A stretch of 64,000 bases of DNA, from positions 194,522,098-194,586,097 of the forward strand of contig NC_081552.1 of NCBI RefSeq assembly GCF_963082655.1. Direction: 5' to 3'. The stretch is from Stomoxys calcitrans. Taxonomy: Eukaryota; Arthropoda; Insecta; Diptera; Muscidae. The position numbers were made by a program, and so were the translations under genes. The notes beneath the pieces are model-generated. The model was not told where the DNA came from. It searched no databases and saw only the letters and a list, made by a program, of their open reading frames with translations. Numbering within the stretch: the first letter of the stretch is position 1; each line of letters begins with the position of its first letter. Shown piece after piece: positions 53,495-64,000 of the stretch.

Positions 53495-54795
53495 TGTATA
53501 CCCACCACCGAAGGATGCGGGTATACTCATTTTGTCATTCTGTTTGCAACACATCGAAATATCCATTTTCGACCCTATAAAGTAAATATATATTCTTGAT
53601 CGGCGTAAAAATCGAAGACGATCTAGCCATTTTTATCAGTCTGTCTGTCTGCCTGTCCGCCTGTCCGTCTGTCCGTTGAAACCACGCTACAGCCTTTAAA
53701 AATAGAGATATTGAGCCGAAACTTTGTGCAGATTCTCTTTTTGTCCAAAGGTTAGGTTAGGTTCAAAGATAGGCTATATCGGACTACATCTTTATATAGC
53801 CCCATATAGACCGATCTCTAGATTTAAGGTCTTCGACATATAAACGTTGGGCATTGCAAATGGGCCATATCGGTTCAGATTTTGATATCCCATATAAACC
53901 GATCTCCCGATTAGACTGCGATTTTTGTCCGAATTGGCTGAAATTTTGCACAAAGTGTTCTGCTATGACTTTCAACAAATGTATCAAGTAAAGTTGAAAA
54001 CGGTCTATAACCTGAGATAGCTGCCATATAAACCGATCTCCAGATTAGACTTCTTGAATCCCTGGAAGCCGTAAATTTTGCCCGATTTGGCTGAAATTTG
54101 GCATGCGGTGTTCTGTTACGACTTCCACCAATTGTGCCTAGTACGGTCCAAATCGGTCTATAAACTGATATAGCTGCCATATAAACCGATCTCCCGATTT
54201 GATTTCTTGAGCCCCTGGAAGCCACAATTTTTGTCCGATTTGGCTGAAATTTTGCATGTAGTTTTCTGTTATTACGCCCAACATCTGCATTTAGTACGGT
54301 TCAAATCGGTGTATAACCTGATATAGCTTCCATATAAACTGATCTACCGATTTGATTTCTTGTGCCCTACAAGTCGCAATTTTTGTCCGATTTGACTGAA
54401 ATTTTGCACATAGTGTTCTGTGACGACTTCCAACAACTGTGATAAATACAGCCCAAATCGGTCTATAACCTGATATATTGGGTTGCCCAGAAAGTAATTG
54501 CGGATTTTTTAAAAGAAAGTAAATGCATTTTTAATAAAACTTAGAATGAACTTTAATCAAATATACTTTTTTACACTTTTTTTCTAAATCAAGCTGAAAG
54601 TAACAGCTGATAACTGACAGAAGAAAGAATGCAATTACAGAGTCACAAGCTGTGAAAAAATTTGTCAACGCCGACTATATGAAAAATCCGCAATTACTTT
54701 TTGGGCAACCCAATAGCTTGTTTTGTATAAATTTTAAGCACATTGCATGGTGGTGGGTTCCTAAGATTCGGTCCAGCCGAACTTTGCATGCTTTC
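53495..54795 (+). mobile_element. DINE-1-like element with both ends, split by MITE copy 3
   Basis: 5' end ACCCACCACCGAAGGATGCG, AAATATATATTCTTGATCGG, CAGTCTGTCTGTCTGCCTGT (a long GTCY tract with GTCT units). Internal units GATTTGATTTCTTGAGCCCC and CCGATTTGGCTGAAATTTTG. The MITE sits at 54478-54713. 3' end: GGTGGTGGGTTCCTAAGATT, GGTCCAGCCGAACTTTGCAT, GCTTTCATG. The hairpin is degenerate. Confidence 0.85.
54478..54713 (+). mobile_element. Mariner-type MITE, copy 3 (236 bp)
   Basis: Perfect-looking ends (TTGGGTTGCCCAGAAAGTAA at left, with one change) and flanking TA at 54476-54477 and 54714-54715. It interrupts the DINE unit after CTGATA, so it is younger than the DINE copy. Confidence 0.9.
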
Positions 54796-55084
54796 ATGTT
54801 TTTCTTTTTTTGCTTCAAGCTCCAAGTCTTTAAGGTTCAAGAAAACAATTTTCTTTTGCTAATGAGATTGTTTTTCATTGTTTGGCAAATGCTTTGAAAT
54901 ACAAAAGCTGCAAAAAAGAAACACTCAGTGAATTTGCTTTTGTTCTTCATACCCAGGCTATAAAGAGAAATATACAAATTATGAGTCCTTTGATAATAGC
55001 AAAAAAAAGGCTTTTGTATATCCTTTTACTGCCGCTATGACTGAAGAATCCAAAAATAAGGTGAAAATCTCATAGACATAGCAT
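54796..55084. other. Short intron 7 spacer
   Basis: AT-rich, no feature recognised. Confidence 0.5.
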
Positions 55085-56325
55085 TAAAGACACTGAATGT
55101 TGGAGACCATAGTAGAAGTCGTTGTGTAAAATTTCAACCAATTCGTATAAAAATTGCGCCCTTAAGGGGCTCAAGAAGTAAAATAGGGAGATCGATTTAT
55201 ATGGGAGCTGCATCAGGCTATAGACCGATTCAGACCATATTGACACATATGTTGAGGTTCATGAGAAAAGTCGCTGTACAAAATTTCAGCCAAATCGCAA
55301 AATAATTGTGACCTCTAGATGCTCAAGAAGTCAAGAACCCAGATCGGTTTATATGGCAGCTATATCAGGTTATGGACTAATTAAAACCATATTTGGCACA
55401 GTTATTGGAAGTCATTACAAAACACTTCTTCCAAAATTTCAGCCAAATCAGATAAGAAATGCGCCCCTCTAGAGGCTCAAGAAGTCAAGACCCCAGACCG
55501 GTTTATATGACAGATATATCAGGTTATGGACCAATTAAAACCTTATTTGGCACAGTTATTGGAAGTCATTACAAAACACTTCATGCTTAATTTCAGCCAA
55601 ATCGGATAAGAAATGCGCCCCTCTAGAGGCTCAAGAAGTCAAGAACCCAGATCGGCTTATATGACAGCTATATCAGGTTATGGACCGATTTGAACCACAC
55701 TTAACATAGTTGTTGGAAATCGTAGCAAAACACCTCATGCTAAGCTCAAGAAGTCAAGACCCAAGATCGGTTTATATGACAGCTATATCAGGTTATGGAC
55801 CGATTTAAACCACACTTAACACAGTTGTTCGAAATCGCTAAATTTCAGCCAAATCGGATAAGAAATCCCTCCCTATTGAGACAAGACGTCAAGATCCAAG
55901 ATCGGTTTATGGGGCAGCTATATCAAAACATGTACCGATATGTCCCATTTACAATCTCAACCGCCCTTCAATAATAAGAAATTTTTGGGCAAAATTTCAA
56001 GCGGCTAGCTTTACTCCTCCTTAGCGTGCTTTCGACAGACAAACGGACGGACAGACGTACGGACGGACGGAAAGACGGACGGACGGAAAGACGGACGGAC
56101 GGAAAGACGGACGGACAGACGGACGGACGGACAGACGGACAGATGGACGGACAGATGGACAGACGGACGGACGGACATAGCTGGATCGACTTAAAATGAT
56201 ATGACGATAAACAATATATATACCTTATGGGGTCTCAGAGGAATATGTCGAGGAGTTACAAACAGAATGACGAAATTAGTATACCCCCCTCGTATGGTGG
56301 AGAGTATATAAAAAAAAAACATTTT
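55085..56325 (-). mobile_element. DINE-1-like element, 3' truncated, with expanded GTCY tract
   Basis: About six units (TGCGCCCCTCTAGAGGCTCA, CAGATCGGTTTATATGGCAG, GGTTATGGACCGATTTGAAC). The 5' block has a roughly 145-bp GGAY array (56035-56180), then ACAATATATATACCTTATGG and CGTATGGTGGAGAGTATATA. Confidence 0.84.
56035..56180. repeat. (GGAC/GGAA/AGAC)n tetranucleotide array
   Basis: GACGGACGGACGGAAAGACG repeated several times as a 12-bp-like higher-order unit, then GGACAGATGGACGGACAGAT. Intermediate in length between the usual tract and the 490-bp array at 23041. Confidence 0.95.
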
Positions 56326-57764
56326 TCCAAAACCTTTCTAACGAAATGAGGCTTGTTCTTGCTATCGTCTTATAACGAAGCTCCTACCGCTAACAAAGAT
56401 ATTTAACATGGAGTTTGTTTGTTGCCCTTGTTTTTCATTCAATTTGCCTTCAAACTTCCTGTCTGCAACTTCCGTATTTACTTTCGTTTCTAAGAATTCA
56501 CATAAAAAGTTGTCGTTTTCTTTCATTTTCTTATTCGTTCTCTTATGTCAAATACGGATGTAAAATGAAATTCCTTGTAAAAGTAAATTGTGGCATCATT
56601 CAATTGCATTGATAAAGACCTCAATAAAGGTGTGATACGAAAAGAAATGAATGCAAAACAAACGCATGTTTGGGTAGCTATTTGCAAAAATTGCAACAAT
56701 TACTGAAAGTATTTAGAACGGGAAATCGAATGAAATGAAAGTTCAATGCATTGAATTTTGGCAAGTACATGAACAACAAAGTTACAAAAAAAAAAACACA
56801 GAGAAATACACTGAAAAAATTGAAACAAAGTTTTTACCTCTAAGGGCTTTCCACAGAAGATATGGTAAAACATATGTATTTCAAACAGATAGGATCCTTT
56901 TGGTCTGCTAGCTATTAATTTTTTCAATGGGTCATCAAACCATAACTCATGCCATTGCTTTTTAAAAAATCCCAAGTATTTCATCAGTTGAAATTTTTTT
57001 CTATTTTATATTCCCAATTGTTTTTGTTTTTGTTGTTCTATTTTTTTTTTTCTATGTGACCATAATCACGTTTTTTATTTGAATTTATTTTTACCTATTT
57101 GTTTGTCAATCGCCATTCCCTTTTCCACTTTGGCTAATGACAAAGCAAATTTGGCAATTAGAAAAAAATGGCTCATTACAGCCAATCAAACCACTTTGCC
57201 AGTCTTTTTTATATAGTTCAACCAGCAGCAAGTTAATTATTTTCTGCCAGTGCTTAAAATAAGATTTTGCAACAAAAAAAAATTAAGGAATTTTTCTTTT
57301 GAGTAGAAGAGAAAATATTTTATTTTAAATTATTACAAAAAACGCATATATTCCCCAAAAGTGGTATGCCTGTGAATTTATTAAAGCCATCTTCAAATGC
57401 TTATATGAAATTTTTTATAATTTTAGAAAACTTTATAAAACTGTGCTGTTATACAATCATCGAACAAAGAAACGCAAGGAAATTAAAAAAAAAAAATACT
57501 TAAAATTGCTTGGCCTATATGTAAATTGTCAATGGATTCTACTTTTGTTGAAGATTGATTTTCCATCGGAAAGGTTGGTGTTTTGGATTTTTTTTTTGGT
57601 TTATATCATGCTGGACAAGGTCAAGAGTCAGGAAAAGTGAAAAACCAAATGATTTTCAAGAACAAAATCTATGAGGACAAGTTGGCATAAAAAAAGTGTA
57701 TCACAAAAATTTGGCATAATTCCATCCATTTTATACGCTACCCCATTAACCCCATTGTGGTGAA
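56326..57764. other. Unique-looking part of intron 7
   Basis: AT-rich, many T-runs, ORFs below 95 codons with no motifs. No repeat recognised. Confidence 0.5.
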
Positions 57765-58654
57765 ATTGCTTGTAACATCAGTAAAAGAGAAGATACATAG
57801 CCGATTTATCAACTGGTCGGTTCTTTGCAGGAGCTTGCCAAGTACTTGCCCCATCGATTTTACATAAGTGAGCTCGTAGTCCTATGTGTCCCGATATGAT
57901 ACCAATAGCTATACTGACCTCTTTCTTGCTTCCTTTCAGTAATAGCCTCGTCTTCTCACGATCTAAGTGCCCCCATAGGATTTTCGCCGTCCTACCGCCC
58001 GTTTCACTGTTCCACAATGTTGCATGCGCATTCGTCGCCCACTGCCTTAACACGGACTGCCTTAACACGGACTGCGTCGACCCAAAAGGTCTTCGGGTTA
58101 ACCAAGTTTATTGACGGTAGTCCTCTGGCCTTCACCGCCAAATCATCTGCCCTTTCAATTCCCCTTACTTCGTTATGGCCCGGCACCCAAACGATGCGGA
58201 TTTGCCCATCCTCAGAGAAGCACCACGCCACTTCAAGCAATCCTGATCGCCCGGATCTCCGCCTGCAGGACCGTATTATGGTCAGGCAGTCTAAAACAGA
58301 TCTCAGTCTCTGGGTTCTCAATGTAGACCCCCAGGCACCTCTGTCCTTTAGCTTTGATCCTTCCGTGTAACATGATCTTCCAGATGGCAATACTAGGGTT
58401 CCCTCTATCCAAGACTGTGGCGATGGCAGCAGTGCCTCACACTCGACTTCAAGGTTCATCTCAAGCTTCCGTTCGGAAACCTCTTCCCTTCCTTGCAGGT
58501 TTCCTATCGTCGCCTCGATTATACCGCGATGGTATGAGCTGCTCCCATCCTCAATCCATTCTACCATCGCCTTAAGTCTCATAGCCGCAGTGGCTGCCTA
58601 ACACTTAATCTGTATGTCAATGGGTCGGATATCTAGAATAGTCTCAAGTGACCT
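57765..58654 (-). mobile_element. LINE group C, RNase H region, partly open
   Basis: A 192-codon minus-strand ORF (58004-58582) ends the polymerase and enters RNase H: SCYTEGSKLKDRGAWG (the usual first catalytic Asp of YTDGS is Glu here), then IRIVWVPGHNEVRGIERADD (catalytic His/Asp end). A 16-bp duplication gives VRVKAVRVKAV. The 3' part is broken. Domain order matches the copy at 48062-49520. I/Jockey-type LINE, dead. Confidence 0.75.
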
Positions 58655-58830
58655 AGCGGCTAGCTTTACGCGTTCGACCGCTATTGTGATTTCGACAGAC
58701 GGACGGACGAAAATGGATAGTTCGAATTAGAATTTCGAGACGATCAAGAATATATATACAATATTTCGAGATGTTACAAACGGAATGACTGGATAAGTAT
58801 ACCCCCATCCTATGGTAAAGGGTATACAAA
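58655..58830 (-). mobile_element. DINE-1-like 5' end fragment
   Basis: GACAGACGGACGGACGAAAA, CAAGAATATATATACAATAT, CGAGATGTTACAAACGGAAT and CCTATGGTAAAGGGTATACA: just the terminal block. Confidence 0.72.
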
Positions 58831-59188
58831 TGTGAAAACAGTCAACTTTTGGCATTTTTTCGTCAAAAAGGAGTACAATATTGCCATTTTTTTTAGAAAA
58901 AAATCATTCGAGTTATCAAAACACAAAGATGAAACTCCCACTTTGATCGTATATTTTTATTACCCCAAGTGGTCCCTAATAACATGCAACAAATGTTTTG
59001 CGTTATCCAAGGATTGAGGTCTCTATGGTCATTTCACTCAAAAATGCCAATATGCAAACATATTTCCCCAGTATGGGGATTTTGGGTATTTTCATCAAGA
59101 AATGTGTCCAAAATTTATACTTATTTTTTTGAGAGGAACTGTCGCGACGGTTGCAATAAGTACTTTCTCAAATTGATAGGCAGCTTTT
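58831..59188. other. Intron 7 stretch related to the 181-bp array
   Basis: Words such as TTGCCATTTTTTTTAG and GGGATTTTGGGTATTTTCAT resemble the 181-bp unit that follows at 59361, so this may be a decayed part of that array. Confidence 0.35.
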
Positions 59189-59345
59189 GGAAACCACAGC
59201 AGCGCAGAGGTTAGCATGTGCGCCTATGATAGTGAAGGCCTGGGTTCGAATCCTGGTGAGAACATCAGAAAACATTTTCAGCTGTGGTTAGCCCATCCTA
59301 ATGCAGGCAATATTTGTGAGGTATATATGACATATACAATATTTG
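59189..59345 (+). mobile_element. SINE-1 copy, 3' truncated at the tandem array
   Basis: GGAAACCACAGCAGCGCAGA, GGTTAGCATGTGC (A box), GGGTTCGAATCCTGGTGAGA (B box), then TTTTCAGCTGTGGTTAGCCC. The end CAATATTTGTGAGGTATATA is duplicated with a 29-bp shift (59308 and 59337). Confidence 0.78.
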
Positions 59346-59360
59346 TGAGGTATATACATA

Positions 59361-60425
59361 TAATAGGGACCAAGCTTGCACCGAATCTATCCAATATGAA
59401 GCCCCAAATATTAAAGAAACCAAGATATTGGGTATTTTTGGCAAAATTTGGTAATTTTTGCTTATGATGCCCAATTTTCAGAGTAAATGGCGTACTGTAG
59501 TCAACTGGGAAACAGTGGGCTAAAACCGTTTACAGGAAATATAATAGGGACCAAGTTCTTAACGAATCTATCCAATTTGGAGCCCTAAGTATTAAAGAAC
59601 CAAAATATTGGCAATTTTTGGCAAAATATTGTCATTTTTTCTTAAGATGCCCCATTTTTCAGAGTAAATGCTCCACTGTGGCCAACTGGGAAATAGTGGG
59701 CTTAAACCGTTTACAGGAAATGTAATAGGGACCACGTTCTTATCGAATCTATCCAATGTGAAGTCCTAAGTTGTAAAAAAAACCAAAATATTGGGTATTT
59801 TTGGCAAAATATTGTCATGCCCCATTTTTCAGAGTAAATGACCCACTGTGGCCTACTGGGAAATAGTGGGCTAAACCCATTACACAAAAAAATTATAAGG
59901 ACCACGCTTTTTCCGAATCTATTCCACTTGGAACCGAAGTATTAAAGATATCAAGATATTGGGTATTTTTGGCAAAATTTGGTAATTTTTCCTCATGATG
60001 CCTTATTTTCAGAGTAATTGGCGCACTGTAGTCAGGTGGGATATAGTGGGCCAAAACCGTTTACAGGAAATATAATAGGGACCACGTTCTTAACGAATCT
60101 ATCTAATTTGGAGCCCTAAGTATTAAAAAAAACCAATATATTGGCCATTTTTGGCAAAATTTGGTAATGTTTCCTTAAGATGCCCCATTTTTCAAAGTAA
60201 ATGCCCCACTGTGGCCAACTGGGAGATAGTGGGATAAAACCCTTTACAGGAAATATAATATGGACCACGTTCTTAACGAATCTATCCAATTTGGAACTCA
60301 AGTACTAAAAAAAACCAAGATATCGGAGACTTTTCACGAAATTTGGTAATTTTTCCTAATGGTGCTCCATTTTCAGAGTAATTTGCTCACTGTGGCCAAC
60401 TGGAAAATAGTGGGCTTAAATCGTT
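59361..60425. repeat. Tandem array of six units of about 181 bp
   Basis: Unit landmark TAATAGGGACCA recurs with the ACC at 59369, 59550, 59731, 59901, 60081 and 60264 (spacings 181, 181, 170, 180, 183). Each unit has CCAATTTGGAGCCCTAAGTA, a TTGGGTATTTTTGGCAAAAT segment and CACTGTGGCCAACTGGGAAA. No ORF. A satellite-like array that is not part of the DINE, SINE or LINE families here. Confidence 0.85.
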
Positions 60426-61354
60426 ATTTAAAGGCGCCATTAAGTCACCTTGTCATATCGAGCATCATGGGCACTCGGTATTTAAGCAAAAGCAGGTGCC
60501 GCCCGGCTTCTCATTGAGACTCTCCGCTCGATACCGCTGAGTGTACGCCACTGCAGTTGCACCTACTCCACATGGGGCATTCATTGCTGCATAACTATTA
60601 CTATTACACTATCCGCAAGCTGTGGGTGACTCCGGCAGCTCCCAGCTTAACTTCTCAAATAAAGGAAATCTGTCAACTTAACCTATTTCAAATCCACATT
60701 AAGTTTTTTTCAAATACCGATGCTGGTATTTAACTACGATTTGCAGCATTGCATTGTTCATTTTATTGAAAAGCCCTAAAGGCTAAATAAAACCCTATGA
60801 AAAACGAATAATAAATTTTAATTAACATTTTCCCTCTCGCCCTCTAAACCTAAATGCCCAGCAGTCAATGCAAAACCAAAGGATTTTACTGAAAACCTAA
60901 AATTGTTTCTTTCCTGTTGAAGGATTTATGCATATGTCAGCTCAAAAAAGTCAATCAATTAATTTGTTTTTTTTTATGTTATGTGCTACTCTTTTCATAC
61001 TCTTGACCTTACCAGCAGTAAAAGGAAAATGCCAGCCTATGTGGCAAAGCAAACAAACAAAAACCTAAACCAAAAAAAAAATCTCACACAGTCTTCCTCT
61101 TTTGCTATAGGGAGGGAAGAAAAAGAAAAATCGTCAATTGACTTGAACAAATTCTTTTTATAGATCAACAAGTTTGAACACTTCATCTATTTGCCATCAA
61201 AGCAGACTGCAATTTACTCAAACGATTGTACAAACAATCAAAGCCTTCTTATCTCACAGCTACAGCCCTTTGACATTGTTTGACGAAGAGGATACGGAAG
61301 CAGCATTAAAAGCGTTGTCAGCTCGTCAACATTAACATTGTCGGCAGCAGCAAT
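60426..61354. other. Region between the 181-bp array and the miniparamyosin promoter
   Basis: 60426-60660 is GC-balanced (CTCTCCGCTCGATACCGCTG, CAAGCTGTGGGTGACTCCGG) and may be a transposon fragment of unknown type. From 60660 on it is unique-looking AT-rich sequence with no gene; possible enhancer territory for miniparamyosin. Confidence 0.45.
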
Positions 61355-61797
61355 CAGCTGTTTTGGAAACGATTGTGGCATTCGAACGACGCTACTCAAC
61401 ATCTACGGCTGCTACATTGAATGAATTCTTTTGTTTTAAGAACACAATAATTGTAGCACACTCACACGCACGCACACACACACACACACGCAGGCAGAAA
61501 TATTGACACCTTTGTAGTTCAGTATCAGCGATCACAGAGCAATTGTAGCTTTCAGTGTGCATGCAAAACAAAACAATAGAAAAAAAAAATAGAGAAAGCT
61601 TTTAGCCCCTAATACAAAGAAACGACCCTACCGAAACGGTTTATCTTAGCCCACCAACATCGAACTCGAACTTGCAAACAACGAACCCCCTGCATAAGAC
61701 CCCAACGGCATACTCATACCACTGACACTTGTCACTTGTCCCCGCCCACATTACCAGCTTACCGCTCTCGCACCTTTAGCTTGCTGCAGCAGCATAA
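61355..61797 (+). promoter_or_regulatory. Prm: Presumed miniparamyosin promoter and 5' UTR
   Basis: An initiator-like TTCAGTA at 61518-61524 (A at 61521) would give a 5' UTR of 277 nt. A CAGCTG E-box, the strongest type for muscle bHLH factors, is at 61355-61360. No TATA box is seen at -30, where there is a CA-rich tract instead (about 61461-61492). In Drosophila miniparamyosin is transcribed from its own promoter inside a paramyosin intron, and the position here agrees. Exact start site not proven. Confidence 0.4.
61461..61492. repeat. (CA)n microsatellite upstream of miniparamyosin
   Basis: Imperfect CA dinucleotide run with CG interruptions, 30-60 bp upstream of the presumed miniparamyosin start site. 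It occupies the place where a TATA box would be. Confidence 0.8.
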
Positions 61798-62624
61798 ATG
61801 TCTTTGGCATACAGCTGTCGTCCCCCCACTCGGGTGCGCCGCCATGGTGCGGCCTATGAGGACAACTACGGCTATACCATGAACTACTATCAGCCAATGA
61901 TAGACTATTTGGATGCTAAGGCCCAAAGACTCGATGTCTCACCGCCCCACCTGCCGTGGACCAGCGAGCGTGGCCTCAAGCAATATCGACCCTCGAACGC
62001 CATACGCCAGTACAAGACTGACGACATCATACGACTATCGCGCTCTGTTGCGGCTAGGGCCGATGAGATTTTACTAGACTTTCGTGTTAAAAAGCGTTCA
62101 CCATTCAGTGTCGTTAAGTTGGTGGACGCGTCGCGTGTTACCAAACATTTAGCTCCCGATTCGATTTTAGAGCGAGCGCGTGAACGTTCCCGTCGTCGTC
62201 AGCGTGAATTCGAGGATCAAATACGCCAAGATACCTTAAAGATATTACAGCGCATACGCAAAATGGAGCTCGATACCGTCGAAATGTCTCAAGATTTCAA
62301 ACGCTCGATCCGTGGCAAATCCGCTTCGGCCATTGCCAAGGCCTTGCTTTCCGAGTCCACGCGCAACATTACACAGGCCAGAAAGGATGAGGAGAACTTC
62401 ATGTCTCAGTCCATGGCTCGCTCCGTGAGTCGCTCTGGCTCCTGTGTGCGTTCCGTATCGCCCGATGGCAAGGCACGCATCACCAAGCACACCTATCACA
62501 TGGAGCTGATGGACGATCGCATGGTCGACAAACTGGACCATAGAGTTTCGTCCTCGTTGCACAATGTTAAGCGCCAATTGTCGAATTTGAATCAAAAAAC
62601 CGTTGAGTTCTACGCTGATTCCAG
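61798..62624 (+). CDS. Prm: Miniparamyosin unique first coding exon (275 residues)
   Basis: This alternative first exon of the Prm locus encodes the non-paramyosin N-terminus of miniparamyosin, a thick-filament protein that shares only the C-terminal rod with paramyosin. The ATG (context ATAAATG) opens MSLAYSCRPPTRVRRHGAAY, followed by YEDNYGYTMNYYQPMIDYL, a basic Arg-rich stretch (ERARERSRRRQREFE, about residues 123-137) and a Ser/Arg-rich tail (SVSRSGSCVRSVSPDGK, about residues 207-223). There is no long coiled coil. Reading continues to TVEFYADS; the proposed donor is CCAG|GTGCGA at 62625, leaving two bases of a split codon, the same phase as exon 7. Length 275 agrees with the roughly 276 unique residues expected from the 640-residue Drosophila isoform. 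The donor is weak, and the frame stays open for 31 more codons to a TAA at 62719-62721. Confidence 0.9.
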
Positions 62625-62721
62625 GTGCGATTTAGAAACTAAGTGTTGGTTGTGTCGCAAAGTTTTGCGTAATCATCCTAAAATCAAAGATTATAGTTCC
62701 ACATATGCCTATACCCATTAA
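62625..62721 (+). other. In-frame extension beyond the miniparamyosin donor (possible retained-intron C-terminus)
   Basis: If the weak GTGCGA donor is not used, the miniparamyosin frame reads 31 further codons, beginning with the Arg codon that spans the donor: RCDLETKCWLCRKVL and on to a tyrosine-rich end, then TAA. The tail has Cys spaced C-x5-C-x2-C. An AATAAA lies at 62852-62857, so a short, rod-less protein of 307 residues is possible. Nothing here proves it is made. The ordinary reading is that these bases are intron. Confidence 0.3.
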
Positions 62722-64000
62722 AGCAGTCTTCTAGTAGTCTTCTAGTAGTCAAACTAAAGATCCTTAAAAGTGAGGTGTCCCACAAAGAAACTAAAAAGCT
62801 GCCTGCCATATACTTAAACCAAAAGACCAACATAAATTAAAAAAAAAAAAAAATAAACCTCAAATCTCAGGGATTGGCAGCGGCTACGGCCAGCTAGTGC
62901 CTAGATTTTTTTATGCCCAACAAACTCAATTGTACAAGTATGCTGTGCTTATGCAGACTAAGGGTAATTGTATAGAAGCTTGTTGGTTGTGTGCGGGGGA
63001 GTAGAGATGTGGCGACTATTAGTGTCTGCTTGCTATGAAATTCGAATATAGGTGTTTCGAGCAAACAATTCTGGTCTCACCACATGCCTAAAGCAAAAAA
63101 AAAAAAAACGCCAAGAATGCATGTTGCCAAAAAATCTAAGAAAAAAAAACTCTTCCTTCTTCCCACAATACGTCCTTTGTGGCCTTTTAGTGGCTTTGGA
63201 TGCCTACATTTGTATTCACTTTTTGGTAGTACAACAACAAAAACATTTTTTTTAACATTTAACATAAAAAACAAACACAAAACACCCAACATTAATTTAT
63301 ATGAAAAAAAAAGAAAAACATTTTTTTTAAGAAACAATAAAACCTTCTCTTACAGTTGTTAATTTTTTTCAATTAAAATTTTTACATTTGTGAATTAGAC
63401 AATTTATTTGGCTTTGTTGTCTTAGTTGCAAGCGAATATTGTTTTGGCTGCTTTTTTTTTTTGGGGAGGGGGGGATACTTTAAATTGTATTTATTTGGCA
63501 TACATCATGCCTGCTCCTCTGCTTCTTATTCCCTTATGGCAGATGTCTGCTTCCCTTATCCCCTCTAAATAATTATTGATTTTATGCAAAACCATTTTGC
63601 AATGACATTCTATGGCATTTTAAACAACAAGCAAAAAGAAAAATTTTCTTTGAATGCTAATTGGACATAATTGTTTAATAATATTGACATGAATGTTCTA
63701 GCCGTGGGCAGAAGATTTTGTCATATAAGGACGACAATGATTATAAATATAAAAACAAAGTTTTACCATATGAGATTTAAAGGGTGGCATCTTTGAAATT
63801 CTGTAGGTGGATATGCTCTCTATTAAGTTTTCATAGGGTAAGGTGTAAACCTATCATACAACAAGTCTGTCATAGCTTTTATCAAAAAATGCAAAGAAAT
63901 CCCAAAGGAGGATATATTGGACATAGAAAAATCTTTTATGACTCAAGATTGGCAGCAAGTCTTTAATGGCCATGTATCTATAAAGCAATTACTGGCGTTC
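62722..64000 (+). other. Intron downstream of the miniparamyosin exon
   Basis: Starts with an 11-bp tandem duplication (AGTCTTCTAGT, 62726-62747). Many A- and T-runs, AATAAA at 62852. ORFs of 60-92 codons are Lys/Phe-rich chance products. No transposon recognised; no further exon identified before the window ends. Confidence 0.5.

Overview
This window is nuclear DNA of a higher fly. The best fit is a calyptrate (muscoid) dipteran: the coding sequence is very close to what I recall of Drosophila paramyosin, but the introns are much larger and full of DINE-1-like elements, tRNA-derived SINEs, LINE fragments and mariner relatives. I cannot name the species. There are no operons, rRNA genes, CRISPR arrays or convincing free-standing tRNA genes.

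Only one host gene can be supported: Prm (paramyosin), on the + strand. Seven coding exons lie at 15693-15815, 16721-16777, 36012-36098, 37659-37825, 45986-46857, 46929-47056 and 47121-47233. Together they encode residues 1-515 plus two bases of codon 516. The remaining 3' exons, roughly 363 residues judged from the Drosophila length, lie beyond position 64000. A second coding first exon at 61798-62624 encodes the unique N-terminal 275 residues of miniparamyosin. It ends in the same splice phase as exon 7, so both can join the same downstream exons. The locus therefore makes two thick-filament proteins that share a C-terminal coiled coil but have different N-termini and different promoters: a long rod protein, and a short one started from inside the last intron seen here.

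Layout: 1-13.9 kb is upstream intergenic DNA packed with repeats (DINE-1-like copies, a decayed LINE, a tandem repeat with a protein-like 41-codon period, and a DD41D-type mariner with one stop codon). 13.9-15.7 kb is the presumed paramyosin promoter and 5' UTR. Introns 1 (0.9 kb), 2 (19.2 kb), 3 (1.6 kb, almost pure A/T runs), 4 (8.2 kb) and 7 (more than 16.7 kb) hold the repeats, while introns 5 and 6 are only 71 and 64 bp. About a third of the window, by my boundaries, is one repeat superfamily. Its structure matches DINE-1/Helentron-associated elements: an inverted subterminal repeat, a TA tract plus (GTCY)n microsatellite, a variable middle of roughly 153-bp units, a second subterminal repeat, and a GC-rich hairpin near the 3' end. 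Three copies of a 236-238 bp MITE, two tRNA-derived SINE families, three groups of LINE fragments and a six-copy 181-bp tandem array make up most of the rest.

The most notable observations are the nested miniparamyosin exon with a possible read-through/intronic-polyadenylation isoform, the 153-bp (51-codon) arrays that stay open in the same frames in independent copies, a 0.5-kb tetranucleotide expansion grown inside a DINE block, and a CGATA cluster upstream of the muscle gene. I found no clearly new biological system. All family assignments come from reading the sequence, without database searches.
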